This document shows, in pieces, positions 49,138-60,483 of a stretch of 64,000 nucleotides of DNA. Source of the DNA: Patellaria atrata CBS 101060. Its lineage: Eukaryota; Ascomycota; Dothideomycetes; Patellariales; Patellariaceae. The stretch covers positions 548,702-612,701 of the forward strand of contig MU006091.1 of NCBI GenBank assembly GCA_010093705.1. The letters run 5' to 3'. Numbering within the stretch: the first letter of the stretch is position 1; each line of letters starts with the position of its first letter. The position numbers and the translations under genes were made by a program. The notes beneath the pieces are model-generated. The model did not search any database. It saw only the letters and a program-made list of their open reading frames with translations, and was not told the origin of the DNA.

Positions 49138-51358
49138 CTAATCATCTGTAACAGCAGCAAACTTATCGGTCAATTTCTGTTGTAATACCTCGTACTAGTA
49201 AAATGTTAGCTTGGACACACTCATGCATGAAGTGGAACTCTGACCTTCTTGGTGATTGCTTCTTCCCCTTCACTAGGGAGTTCGAATTTCATGCTTCTCA
49301 GCTGGCTCTGAATTTCCGACGTAGATTCTCTAATCTTATTCCACGAATAACCTTGAGCAACGGCTTTTTGGGCCTCGTCGTGGAAAAGCATCATAAGCTT
49401 CATCATCCATTCAGTCTTCCACAATGGGCAGAACTGATCATAGTCACTATAGCCGTTCTGTTGTAGGAAGTCTTCCTTGAGCAATGTAGCAACATCAAGC
49501 GTAATTTTATCAGGGTCACCAAGCGCAGATTTTCCGACTAACTGAACGACCTGGTCTAATTCTTCAGAGTTGGAAAGGAGTTCTTTGATTTGATCTCTCA
49601 GCTTAGGGAACTCTGGATTATTTTTTGCGTAGTACTTGTCCAGGGGTCCAGTATACTTGCTGTAACTCAGAGACGTGTTCACAGAGGGGAAATGCTTTCG
49701 CTGAGCCAGCTTCTTGTCCAAACCCCAGAAAACCTGGACAATACCGAGTGTAGAGCTAGTAACTGGATCCGAGAAATCGCCTCCGGGAGGGCTAACAGCA
49801 CCGACAATGCTCACGCTACCTTTCCTCTCAGGGCTACCCAATGCGGTAACACGACCAGCACGTTCGTAGAAGGAGGCTAACTTAGCTCCTAAGTAAGCAG
49901 GGAAACCCTGATCTGCAGGCATTTCTCCGAGACGACCTGAGATTTCACGCAGAGCTTCAGCCCATCGTGACGAAGAATCGGCCATCATAGCAACGTCTTT
50001 GCCTTGATCCCGGAAGTACTCAGCGACAGTGATACCGGTGTAGATAGACGCTTCTCGGGCGGCGACAGGCATGTTAGAAGTATTCGCAATGAGAGTTGTA
50101 CGCTTCATAATGGGTTCCTTCCGACCATCCACATCAATAGATAACTAGAAGACGCATTAGCCCGGATTCACTGCTGTAAGTGTCAATAATTGTACATACT
50201 TCTGGAAAATCCATCAAAACCTCAGCCATCTCATTGCCACGTTCTCCACATCCAACATAAACGATGATGTCACTGTTGGAGAATTTAGACAAACTCTGAC
50301 TGATAACAGTCTTGCCGCAACCGAAAGCGCCCGGAATGCAGACGGTACCTCCTTGGACGCTGGGGAATAAAGCGTCGAGGACACGCTGGCCAACAACGAG
50401 AGGAGAATCAGACGAGAGCTTCTCGTTGACAGGGCGCGCAGCTCGGACTGGCCAATTATGCATCATGCTGTATTCCGTCTTCGTACCGTTGAACTCGACT
50501 TCTAAAATCTTCTCATCGACCGTATAACTTCCCTTTTCAGCAATACGGGTGATCGTACCCCTAGCCCGGGGTGGTAGAAGAATCTTGTGGTCTTTGAGCA
50601 AGCTGTTCTCAAAGACACTGCCAAACACGTCACCGCCAGTGATATGGTCTCCGATCTTCAGCTTGCCAGGGGTAAAATCCCACTTTTTCTCCCGGTTCAA
50701 AGCTGGAACATCAATGCCACGAGGAATATAAATGCTCTTGGACACATCAGAGATGCTTTGTAGCGGCCGTTGGATACCATCATAAATCGTTTCCATAAGT
50801 CCGGGTCCCAACTCAACAGACAACGGCTTTCCAGATCTTACGACGGGATCTCCAACAGTCACACCAGCTACAAACCATCAGGTTAGCCCACTATATCAAG
50901 CCTGTTCGAACTCATCACGCACCAGTCTCTTCGTAGACCTGAATGGTCGCTTTATCTGCTTCTATGCGAATGACTTCCCCAACTAGCGAGTCGTGCCCCA
51001 CTCGGACCTAATCATGATATAAGTGTGTATTTATGGTGCGGAAATCCCGTTATACCTACGAGTTCGTACATAGCACAACCTATCATATTCTCTGCAATAA
51101 TAACAGGTCTTGTTTTGACGTCAGCGGGGACCATGTTGCAGGAGTATACAAGTCATACCCGGAGATAGAGAAGACGGCGCCTAAGGGAAGTTTATTAGCT
51201 TGTGCTCAATGAGTAGAGTAAGATTAGAATGAAGCCCATCATACCATATTGGTCCTCTCCAGATTCGTCTATAGCACGCTTTGAGTTCTTCTACACAGGA
51301 TCCATGTCAGCAATCCTTCTTGAAATCAAGAACCCGTAATGAAGCTTACTGGAGCCAT
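49138..51358 (-). CDS. VMA1: V-type ATPase catalytic subunit A
   Basis: Eight exons (51358-51350, 51290-51245, 51180-51159, 51108-51060, 51007-50923, 50867-50200, 50144-49245, 49194-49138) give 611 residues, the normal length. Subunit A hydrolyses ATP in the V1 sector to drive proton pumping into the vacuole. Seen: AVFSISG, the Walker A P-loop [32 protein letters not shown] and [20 protein letters not shown]. The position where the yeast VDE intein sits ([13 protein letters not shown]) is uninterrupted. The first coding exon is 9 nt (MAP), followed by 46- and 22-nt exons. AAGATGG at 51358 is a good start context. The same frame is open upstream to an ATG at 51586; see findings. Confidence 0.95.
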
Positions 51359-52283
51359 CTTAGGGGACGGTGGAGCTTCGATAGAAGCAGGCGCGGATGA
51401 AGTAGATGAGAACCTAGAACGAGAGGGAGCCGGCGATTCAGGTAGAGGGAACTCGTAGGCTGGTTCGACGTCCTCCGATATGCGAAGAGGTGTGGGAACC
51501 TTGGAGGACAGACGGTCGATGTTGTTTTTGTTGATAAGATCAAAGAGAGAAGGACGTGAAGTCAATCGTGGTCGAAGACCGAGCATGCAATGATATCGGT
51601 TCTGTGTTCGGTGCGCTAGTACGCTGGGAGCACAGATGTTGGTGGAGCTCTTTCAGACGGAAGTCGTCACTTTGTGCTTGCCTCTCACTTGCTTTTGCTG
51701 GTCCAAGCTTCTTTTGTAGAACGAGCTTGTAGCGGGGAGCTTCAACCTCAACTCATGAAATTATTGTAAAGCATTCGAAAGTTGTGCATAGAGTCACTCT
51801 AGCAACACCTCTCATCCGATCTCACCTTGATATACGAGTTATAAGTACGGAGTCTTCTGAACCGCATACTGACGGCAGGTGGATCGCGGTACAGAGGGAT
51901 CGCGATTACTTACGTATCCCTATGCCATTCCCGGTTCAATGTACGCTTGGTCTGAAGGAGGTCTGACTTGGCTGCACAGATTATGGAGGACTTATAAAGC
52001 GTCTAATTCCATAGTACGTCGGGTTGTGTACAGCGGGCGTAGAGTGGCCGAGGGATGGCCATAGTTATAAAGGAGATAATAGTAGCAGCACAAGATGTAA
52101 ATATGTATCGGTAGGTATTTGTAGTCATAATTATATATATAGTCTAGTGCTTTCAATTGTGATTGAGTACTGAGCAGAGACCATTTCCTACTCTCACGTG
52201 AACTTGATTCGAATTTGTGACCCTTAAATCTCATACAGTCTCCCCATCTTCCCTAGCCGGGCCATTATAATATCAGATATGTA
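51359..52283. promoter_or_regulatory. Divergent promoter region VMA1 / WDR83
   Basis: Shared upstream region of two divergent genes. The 228 bases next to VMA1 are open in frame with it. An E-box CACGTG lies at 52195-52200, about 85 bp from the WDR83 start. AT-rich runs (52065-52145) separate the two halves. Confidence 0.5.
52195..52200. promoter_or_regulatory. CACGTG E-box
   Basis: A perfect palindromic E-box, the core bound by bHLH factors such as Cbf1/Pho4-type proteins. It is placed 84 bp upstream of the WDR83 ATG in a divergent promoter. Function is inferred. Confidence 0.35.
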
Positions 52284-53466
52284 ATGAGCTCACAATTTCC
52301 CACGCGCCAGATCGCAAAACTAGGCGGCCACAATGGTACTATCCTCTTACGCCTTTTATACTAAACTAATCAATCTCCTCAGGCCCTGTTCATACCCTAA
52401 CCTACTCCTCCGGCCTTGGACAATACGTACGTCCCTCCTCTATCCCTCATCCTCACAATCCATAAAATGCTTAGCCCAACTCCAAACTCCAACTAATCCC
52501 AAGCTTGAAGCTCCTCACCGGCTCCTCTGACCGCCAAATCCGGCTCTTCAACCCCTCCACGCAGAACCTCATCCACACCTACTCTGCACACGGCTACGAA
52601 ATCCTCTCCCTCTCCGTCAGCGCCGACAACGCCCGCTTCGCCTCAGGTGGAGGAGACAAAACTGTTTTCCTCTGGGATGTCGCCGCATGCCGGACCCTAC
52701 GTCGTTGGAGCGGCCATGTGGGGCGGGTAAATGCAGTTGCGATGGCGGGGGAGGGTGATAGTGTTGTGGTGAGCGGAAGCTATGATGGGACGGTGAGACT
52801 TTGGGATTGCAAAGCCGGTGGAGGAGGAGGTGGGATGGGAGGTGGCAGTGGTGGGGGCAAGGCGATGATGGTGCTTGGTGAGGCGAGGGATAGTGTGAGT
52901 AGTGTTGCTGTGAGGGGACATCAGGTTTGGGCGGGCAGTGTGGATGGGAAGATTAGGGGGTATGATATCAGGACTGGTGAGATGTTTGTGGATATTATTG
53001 GGTGTGAGTACTCCCAGTGCTGTTGTTTTAAGACAAGCCTATCTCAGCACATCTGAATAACTAATGAGGATTTATAGACCCAATAACTTCCGTCACCGCC
53101 ACCAACGCCGGCGACTCCCTTCTCATCAGTACATTGGATTCAACTCTCCGTCTCCTAGATCTCACTACTGGGAAGCTCCTCAAAGCTTACAAGGACCCGT
53201 CATACATGAATACATCCTATCGTCTCAGCAGCACCCTTGGTCTCCACGACAGCGTCGTTCTTTCCGGAAGTGAAAACGGCTACATAGTAGCCTGGGACCT
53301 CCTCTCCGACGCCTCAATACACAAGCTCAGACATGACAGCTCGAGCAACCACGCTAGTGCGCCTTCAAAAAGGGACGTCGTGAGCGCTGTGGCCTTCTGT
53401 CCTGCACGAAAAGAGTGGGCAAGTGCGGGAGGCGACGGAAATGTAGTCGTATGGGGCCAAGCATGA
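52284..53466 (+). CDS. WD40 protein, WDR83/Morg1-like
   Basis: Four exons (52284-52335, 52383-52426, 52511-53003, 53078-53466) give 325 residues, the expected size for a single seven-bladed propeller. Repeats are recognisable as KLGGHNGPVHTLTYS, LLTGSSDRQIRLFN, FASGGGDKTVFLWDV, VVSGSYDGTVRLWD, VWAGSVDGKIRGYD, LLISTLDSTLRLLD, VLSGSENGYIVAWD and ASAGGDGNVVVWG. The blade pattern and N-terminus match WDR83 (Morg1), a scaffold reported for MAPK signalling and also found with spliceosomes. A glycine-rich insert of about 14 residues breaks the fourth blade at 52820-52860. The third exon uses the acceptor GAAG before CTCCTCACC, which preserves phase. Confidence 0.88.
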
Positions 53467-53740
53467 CGAAATTTCAAAGAACATTAATGATGAACAAACT
53501 CAACTTACTCCCATTTGGCACTGCCAGCTAGCTACCCTACGAATAACAAAAAAGCTCCTCTGCTTTTGCTAAGAAACCCTTCCAACTAATATCCCGTTAA
53601 GTGGCGACATTGATATAATCGGTCCGATTGAAGCCCCTGAAAGCACCTCTCCAACGCGCCTCTGCTCAATTACAAAGCTATTGAAATATTAAGGTATCTC
53701 AAGAAACATCTCCCCTTTGCAAACCTCATCTTCCCAAGGT

Positions 53741-55145
53741 TTAACGACGACCGTGAGAGCGTGTGGCAGTGCCCTGCAATGTTTCGACCTCGCCTTCCAG
53801 TGTCTTGATAATGGCGTGGCTCTGTTCAAGGTCCTTGTTGAGCCTGTCACGCTCGGAAATGAGCTTTTGCTCCCAAGCGCGGAACCTCTGTTCCTCCACC
53901 TTGACTTGTTCTGTAAAGCGTTTCCTAAGAGCTTCTTCCTCTTCTTTGAACTTAGGGTTATCCAGCTTCCTTGGACGAGCCTCGCCAAACTTCCGCGTCT
54001 CCATCTGTTGAGCGCGATATGCCTCATAGTGGTTCTCTTCAGTAGTATGGATGAGGTCGAGCATGTGGGTGCGGATGAGGATCGCGCGCAGCTTCTTGAA
54101 GTCGCAGTGTTCCTCATTCTCGACTTCCGCGACACCCCAGGCATATTGTCGACCCTTGACTGTGCGGTTGTCGTTGGTCTGGACATCCTTCTCCGAGCCA
54201 ATGACGGAGAAGGGCATAGCGGCAATCAGGTTGCGGGCATGCTGGAGACCGGCCTCATCATCTTCCTCAAGCGGTGGTTGGTAGATTTTAATGCCTTGTG
54301 CTTCGATAACAGCTCGTACCTAATGGAGATTAGTCATCCTGACCTATTCGGAACTTGCATGCCACCTACTCTCTGCTTGAACCTTTGTAAATCCGCGGGA
54401 CTGAGTGTATCAGCCTTGGCGATAACTGGGATCAAATTCACACGTGTGCAAAGACGCTTCATGACTTCAATGTCCAACGGTTTCAGTGTGTGACCAGTAG
54501 GGCGGATGAAGTACAGGCAAGCGTGGACTCTCAAGTCGATCTTCTCTGTTCGGCGCGGCTGTTGCTCTTGCAACATATAAGACTCGTGTTGGTCGTCAAG
54601 GAACTCGATGATAGGTTGCCATGAGTCTCGATTGTTCACGTAGTCGCCAAAACCAGGTGTGTCAATCACTGTGAGACGAACTAAAGGACGAGCGCATTAG
54701 TAACTCATCATGAGAGGAAACTTATTCTAGAACCAACCCTTGAAGAACTTCTCCTCAAGTTCTGCTTTTGTGATCTCGATCTCCACTGTCTTGTCGATCT
54801 GCTTACTGTGTCTGCGCTTGTGGTCGGCGTAGTTTTTAATCGTAGTCGAAAAGAGCGTGTTGATGAATGTGGTCTTGCCTAATCCAGATTCACCAGCGAC
54901 CTACAGAGATCAGTAAGCTACCCTCTAGAATAAGATCGGTGTAATATGTACCATAATCGTGAAGGCAGCACCTCGCTTTGCGACGATTTTATGACTAGAG
55001 ATACATTAGGTAGTTGAATCGAAGAAGAGCTAGGTGGGTAAGTACCGTTGGTTAGGAAGCTAACGAAATTATCAGTATGCACTCCACAGTTCAATTTAGA
55101 GGTACTTACATTGGCAATGCCAATTGGCGACGCAGAATCGGCCAT
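53741..55145 (-). CDS. CDC12: Septin, Cdc12/AspC type
   Basis: Six exons (55145-55110, 55059-55046, 54994-54952, 54900-54738, 54680-54370, 54319-53741) give 381 residues. Septins polymerise into filaments at septa and hyphal branches. A short N-terminus is followed by a basic patch (HKIVAKRGAAF). The GTPase shows G1 GESGLGKTTF, G3 DTPGFGD and G4 AKADTL, and the septin unique element includes GVAEVENEEHCDFKKLRA. The C-terminus (KEEEEALRKRFTEQVKVEEQ onward) is a coiled coil. SYMLQEQQPRRTEKIDLRVH followed by GHTLKPLDIEVMKRL points to the Cdc12 group rather than Cdc3, Cdc10 or Cdc11. The second exon is only 14 nt. Confidence 0.93.
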
Positions 55146-55554
55146 GTTTGTAGTATTCGGTCTGTGTTGGGAGCTCTGTCTTCGCGTGGTCAGCGGTTTT
55201 CTGAACCAAGTCAGCATAATTGAACTGCCAACATACCTAGACTAACTGAGGATCTGACAAATTTATCGGGTTGTGAAGGCACGCGAAAATATGGAGTCAG
55301 GAGCGTTGGGGTTAGAGTTGAGGTGTGGAGAAAATGTTCTGGTGGTGTTGCTCTCTCCCCTTAAAGTTCAGCGTCCCTATCCTCCTTCGGCAAGACCCTG
55401 GAAAGGAAGCAATGACCCCTGATATTCTGCCAAGTGATAAGATAATTCTAAGATCAATCTTTTTAGAAACCTTCAACAAGAAAAGTTGGGAAGAGCTACG
55501 GAATTCTAAATTACGCATTAGGAGAGGATAGCGATGGATAACTAGCGGATTAAG
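55146..55554. promoter_or_regulatory. Divergent promoter region CDC12 / PWP2
   Basis: A 409-bp spacer between two divergent start codons. No gene is present. No specific motif is claimed. Confidence 0.5.
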
Positions 55555-58378
55555 ATGAAGACCGACTTCAAGGTAATGTTCTTCCCATTCTTTGGCACAT
55601 TAACCCACGCTGACTTTGTAAACCAGTTCTCGAACCTACTCGGTACGGTATACAGACGAGGAAACTTGCTATTTGCCCCGGACGGTACATGTCTTCTTTC
55701 GCCTGTAGGGAATCGTGTTACGGTGTTCGATCTTGTAAAGCAAGTTGATTGCGCCGATTCTCGATAATTGAGCAGCTAGATAACGATTAGCTAGTAATAA
55801 ATCATATACTTTACCCTTTGCCCACCGCCGGAACATAGCCCGCTTAGCCCTCAACCCTCGAGGTAATCTTCTCCTAACCGTAGATGAAGATGGTCGCGCT
55901 ATTCTTTCGAACCTTCCTCGCCGCATAGCTCTTTACCACTTTTCCTTCCGATCTCCTGTTACAGCACTCGAATTCTCTCCCTCGGGGCTGCACTTCGCAG
56001 TAGGGTTGGGACGTAAACTTGAGGTATGGCATACTCCCTCGACACCTGATGCTGGTGCAGACGGTGAGCTAGAGTTTGCACCATTTGTGCGACATCATAC
56101 ACATACTGGTCATTATGACACTGTACAAAGTATACAGTGGTCTAGCGATTCCAGGTTCTTCCTTAGCTCGTCAAAAGACCTAACCGCAAGAATATGGAGC
56201 TTAGTTCCAGAAGAAGGATTTGTCCCCACAACGTTAGCAGGACACAGGCAAGGCATGATCGCTGCTTGGTTTTCAAAGGATCAAGAAACGGTAGGTATGA
56301 CCGTCACTATCCCATCGTCTCATATTCCTACTGACAAAGTTCAGATCTACACGGTTAGCAAAGACGGTGCTCTTTTCCAGTGGGCTTATATGCAACGACC
56401 CGGGACGACGACGGATGATGATGAACTCCAAGAACAGGACATGAGATGGCGAATAGCAGAACGGCATTACTTCATGCAGAACAATGCGAGTGTGACCTGT
56501 GCTGCTTATCATGCAAAATCAAATTTATTGGTCGTTGGCTTCTCCAATGGACTTTTCGGGATATATGAAATACCAGAATTCATTAACATACAGACTCTCA
56601 GTATATCCCAGAATGACATCGACTACGTGTGCATCAATAAGACCGGCGAATGGCTTGCCTTTGGCGCATCTAAGCTCGGACAACTTCTGGTATGGGAGTG
56701 GCAGTCGGAATCGTATATTCTAAAGCAGCAAGGCCACTTCGACTCGATAAACTCCATCGTCTATTCTCCCGATGGTCAACGCATCATCACCACAGCGGAT
56801 GATGGGAAAATCAAAGTCTGGGACGTGAATTCGGGATTTTGTATCGTCACTTTTACAGAACACACTAGCGGAGTTACAGCTTGCGAATTCGCAAAGAGGG
56901 GCAACGTCCTCTTCACTGCCAGTCTCGACGGCTCGATAAGAGCCTGGGACCTCATCCGCTACCGAAACTTTAGAACCTTTACCGCACCTTCTCGTCTCTC
57001 CTTTTCTTCTATAGCCGTTGACCCCAGTGGCGAAGTTGTCTGCGCAGGATCCCTTGACTCCTTCGACATCCACATCTGGTCTGTTCAAACCGGCCAACTC
57101 CTCGACCGTCTCGCCGGCCACGAAGGTCCCGTCTCGTCTCTCGCATTCACCCCTAATGGTGGTGTCGTTGTCAGCGGTAGCTGGGACCACACTGTCCGCA
57201 TCTGGTCCATCTTCGCCCGGACCCAGACCAGCGAACCTCTCCAACTCCAAACCGACGTCCTTTGCGTTGTTGTCCGCCCAGACTCCAAACAGCTTGCAGT
57301 CTCGACTCTCGATGGTCAGCTCACCTTCTGGTCGGTCTCCGAAGCATCGCAAGAAAGCGTTCTGGATGGTCGACGTGACGTGTCCGGTGGTCGTAAGCTT
57401 TCAGACCGTCGCACAGCCGCTAATGTTGCCGGCACTAAGTCCTTCAGCACCGTTTCCTATAGCGCAGATGGAACGTGTGTACTTGCTGGTGGTAATAGTA
57501 AGCACATCTGCCTGTATGACGTTCAGTCCGGCGTCTTGCTGAAGAAATTCACCGTTTCCGTGAATCTCTCTCTCGACGGCACACAGGATTTTCTCAACTC
57601 CTGCAACCTCACCGAGGCCGGGCCACGCGGCCTCGTCGATGAGACTGGAGAAGCGTCAGACCTAGAAGACCGCCTTGACAACTCTCTCCCAGGTGCTTCC
57701 CGCGGTGACGCCTCGAAGCGCAGACAGAAACCCGAGGTCCGTGTCTCGAGTGTCGCGTTCTCACCCGCTGGACGTGCTTTTTGCGCTGCGAGCACGGAAG
57801 GGTTGCTCATATATAGCCTGGATAATACGCTCCAGTTCGACCCCTTTGATCTCGATGTCTCCATCACGCCTGCTACGACTCTGAAGACGCTCCAGCAGGG
57901 TGACTACCTCCGCGCATTGGTCATGGCCTTACGCCTCTCCTCCCCCTCTCTGCTTCAACGAGTCTACCGCGCTGTCCCTGCGGCAGACGTTCCACTCCTC
58001 GCAAAACGCTTACCGGAGCTGTATCTCGCGCGCGTGCTTCGGTTCGTGGCGCAAGAGGCAGCGGAGAGTCCCCTCTTAGAGTTCAACTTAAAATGGATAG
58101 AGGCACTACTGCGGACGCATGGACGGGTACTGAAGGAGAGGAGGGCGGAATTCGCGCCGGAGATGAGGTTAGTGGGGATGGTTGTCGAGAGGGTTAAGAG
58201 GGAGTTGGTTGGGTTGGCGGAGAGGAATGTGTATAACATTAAGTATCTCTTGAGTAAACCGCTGGAAAAGGGTGATGTAGACGCTGAAGGGGGTGCGAAG
58301 GAGCTGGTGGATGAAATGATGACGGTTGGATATGAAGACGGGAATGAGGGAGAGGGAGAATGGATTGGGTTTGATTGA
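55555..58378 (+). CDS. PWP2: Pwp2/Utp1, U3 snoRNP (SSU processome) WD40 protein
   Basis: Four exons (55555-55572, 55627-55739, 55795-56290, 56345-58378) give 886 residues. Pwp2 is the core of the UTP-B complex that binds the 5' external spacer of pre-rRNA in the nucleolus. The N-terminus (KTDFK / FSNLLGTVYRRGNLLFAPDG / LLSPVGNRVTVFDLVNNKS) matches yeast Pwp2 closely. Two tandem propellers follow, with near-identical blocks such as WESYILKQQGHFDS-type sequence, DGKIKVWDVNSGFC, SLDGSIRAWDLIRYRNFRTF and SGSWDHTVRIWSIF. The C-terminal UTP-B dimerisation domain starts near FDPFDLDVSITPATTL, and the protein ends in WIGFD. Intron 2 has a GC donor, and intron 3 (54 nt) is frame-neutral. Confidence 0.97.
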
Positions 58379-59532
58379 ATGCTATCAACGGATGATCGCT
58401 TGGTTTTGAAATATACGTGTAGATGGCAAAGTAATGTACAGTGCTGCAGAGTAAAATCAAAGCGGTACCACCTTGAAACGGCATCCTTGTTCCATTATAC
58501 ATTTCTAGCTTAGATACGTATAAAAGCTTAGTATTCAAGAGATCTACAAAGATGCTAAGATTCGACCCAAAAATACTCTTTTGACCCTGAGGATAACAGT
58601 ATCAGACCTGTAAAGATGTAGGGTACAGTCCTCTTTCCCCTCTAAATCCGAAAAAACTTATAAGCAAAGAAAACAAAATGGAAGTGGTAGAGGAGTTCTC
58701 ATATCCTGCAAACAAGACGTGGTACATCTGCTGAGCTCCGGTGGTTACCTGAGATGAAAGGGACAAGTTGCCCCCTGGGAGAATATAATTCTGGGTTGTT
58801 GAGGCAACTGAAGTGGGAGAATGGGATCGAGAGGCTATTTTTGACCTGCGGGGAAGCTAGGAAAAGATAAGCAAACCCCTTAATATCATTGAAAAAGTGT
58901 AAAATCAGCCTCCACAAGAATCGAACCAACATTCCCCCTTTTTGTCTGGGGATACCCCCCGTCACCCTCCTCCAAACTCGGTCCAGGACCTATTTCTTTA
59001 TAAAAGCTCTTGGTGTGTCACTTTTTCAACTAACTTTAGCAAAGGGGTCAGGCAGTCTGACTACGATCCCCCGAAACGTCTTCGGTTCGAAACTCCCTCC
59101 GGGTAGGTTTATCAGTAAACCTCAGGTCAATGGAGCAGCGGCAGCAAAAACCCGTCCAGGGGTTCAAGGAGGCCTACGGGCCTAATTGTTTTGTAATTTT
59201 TTTAATTTTTTTATCCCTTAACTCTTTATTATTCCTATGCAACATTATATAGTATATAGGTTTTTTTCTTTTGCTATGGGTTCTATGCCTCTTCGTGAAT
59301 GATTATTTTTTGCTTAATAATAAGAGTATCCCTTCGGCTTGTAATATGTTTGGACAGTTTCAATGTATGAGATATCTAAAACTACGGAGCAACCTGACAA
59401 AGAATTATTAAATTGCACTCAAAGGTCCGAGCATATAAAAAGACGTAGATATAGAATAACATATGGGCGATCAGATCATATGGTAACACGATACAGAAGA
59501 TGTAATTTAGAGTAGAGCTTACCTAAGGGAGT
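58379..59532. other. Intergenic between convergent PWP2 and CFD1
   Basis: No protein gene. A possible Pol III element occupies about 59030-59195 and is listed separately. T-rich runs occur at 59190-59215. Confidence 0.6.
59030..59195 (+). ncRNA. Possible Pol III element (A box, B box, T-run terminator), tRNA/SINE-like relic
   Basis: An A-box-like TAGCAAAGGGGT (59037-59048) is followed 46 nt later (start to start) by a B-box-like GGTTCGAAACT (59083-59093), close to tRNA spacing. A perfect 6-bp hairpin GGTTTA-TCAG-TAAACC (59106-59121) lies downstream. The stretch ends in TTTTTTT runs. TTTATAAAAG at 58998-59007 could be an upstream TATA element. The T and acceptor arms do not pair, so this is not a functional tRNA. 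A SINE relic, another small Pol III RNA or chance are all possible. Confidence 0.25.
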
Positions 59533-60483
59533 TCAACTTTGAGGATCATCGGCCTTCTCTAACACTGCTTTAACCATGCTATTGAAGATCGGATACAAGG
59601 AGCAGCTCGTGTACTTCCCAACCAAAAGGTCATTATGACTTGGGCTTTCTGAAGCTTGAAGCTCGGCCTGCACCGTTCCAACCTCCTCTCCATCAATCAT
59701 CGTGCCTTTGGGGTATACTGGTCTAGTACCTTCCTCTATTAAAGTTACAAATGCAGGATCAATGGGAACGCTTCCAAGGAATGGTACACCGAACTCTCGT
59801 GCCATGATCTCTCCACCACCTTTGCTAAATACGTTGGTACATTCGCTACAATTCGGACACACGAAACCAGCCATGTTCTCAATGACCCCTAAAACCCTCA
59901 CTCCGGTCTTTTTACAAAAATTGAGCTCTTTCTTTACGTCCGAAATACTGATAGCTTGGGGAGTTGTTACCACGACAGCACCGGAAAGCTGAGAAGGAGT
60001 TGTGGTTTTTAAAAGGGTCTCAAGAAGTGATATATGTTCATCCGACGTTCCAGGGGGTGTGTCTATCAAGAGATATGAAAGGGGTGGCCATTGAACGTCT
60101 GATAAAAATTGACGAACCATTGCTGTTTTCTTCGGACCTCGCCAGATTACAGCATCCGATCTAGACGACAGTATGAAGCCAAGTGACATGCAACTTAGCG
60201 GCCCGATCGTCTTCGAAGATATAGAACTGTCCGTTTCATTGGATCGAGATCCTCCCTCGTGAACCGGAACTGGTACCCATCCACCTGGTGCTTGCCGTAC
60301 TTTTGCGCCTTCGATACCAAAGAATCGTGGTATAGATGGTCCGGTGAGATCAATATCTAGTACTCCTACTGAGTGTCCTTGGAGCGACAGTGTCAAGGCA
60401 AGTTGTGTAGTAATGCTAGACTTTCCGACACCGCCTTTGCCTGATAGCACCAAGATGATGTTTTGAACGTTGTCTAAGCCCAT
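59533..60483 (-). CDS. CFD1: Cfd1/Nubp2, cytosolic Fe-S cluster assembly P-loop ATPase
   Basis: A single exon of 316 residues. Cfd1 forms a complex with Nbp35 that scaffolds Fe4S4 clusters for cytosolic and nuclear proteins. The deviant Walker A motif GKGGVGKSS is at about 15-23, followed by [32 protein letters not shown] and [13 protein letters not shown]. The bridging cluster site is CPNCSEC near residue 210. The N-terminal four-cysteine ferredoxin-like extension of Nbp35 is absent, which identifies this as Cfd1. A Ser-rich insert ([12 protein letters not shown]) lies in a surface loop. The start follows an in-frame stop four codons upstream, so no longer form is likely. Confidence 0.95.
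   Translation of the reverse strand: MGLDNVQNIILVLSGKGGVGKSSITTQLALTLSLQGHSVGVLDIDLTGPSIPRFFGIEGAKVRQAPGGWVPVPVHEGGSRSNETDSSISSKTIGPLSCMSLGFILSSRSDAVIWRGPKKTAMVRQFLSDVQWPPLSYLLIDTPPGTSDEHISLLETLLKTTTPSQLSGAVVVTTPQAISISDVKKELNFCKKTGVRVLGVIENMAGFVCPNCSECTNVFSKGGGEIMAREFGVPFLGSVPIDPAFVTLIEEGTRPVYPKGTMIDGEEVGTVQAELQASESPSHNDLLVGKYTSCSLYPIFNSMVKAVLEKADDPQS

Noticed and set aside
53717-54493. 258-codon plus-strand open frame
   Set aside because: Antisense to the septin, spanning one of its introns; the septin model is fully supported.
56720-57352. 210-codon minus-strand open frame
   Set aside because: Antisense to the PWP2 propellers, without independent evidence.
59050-59195. SRP RNA gene
   Set aside because: One segment resembles helix 8, but the loop is three bases short, no Alu domain is found, and T-runs upstream would end a longer Pol III transcript.
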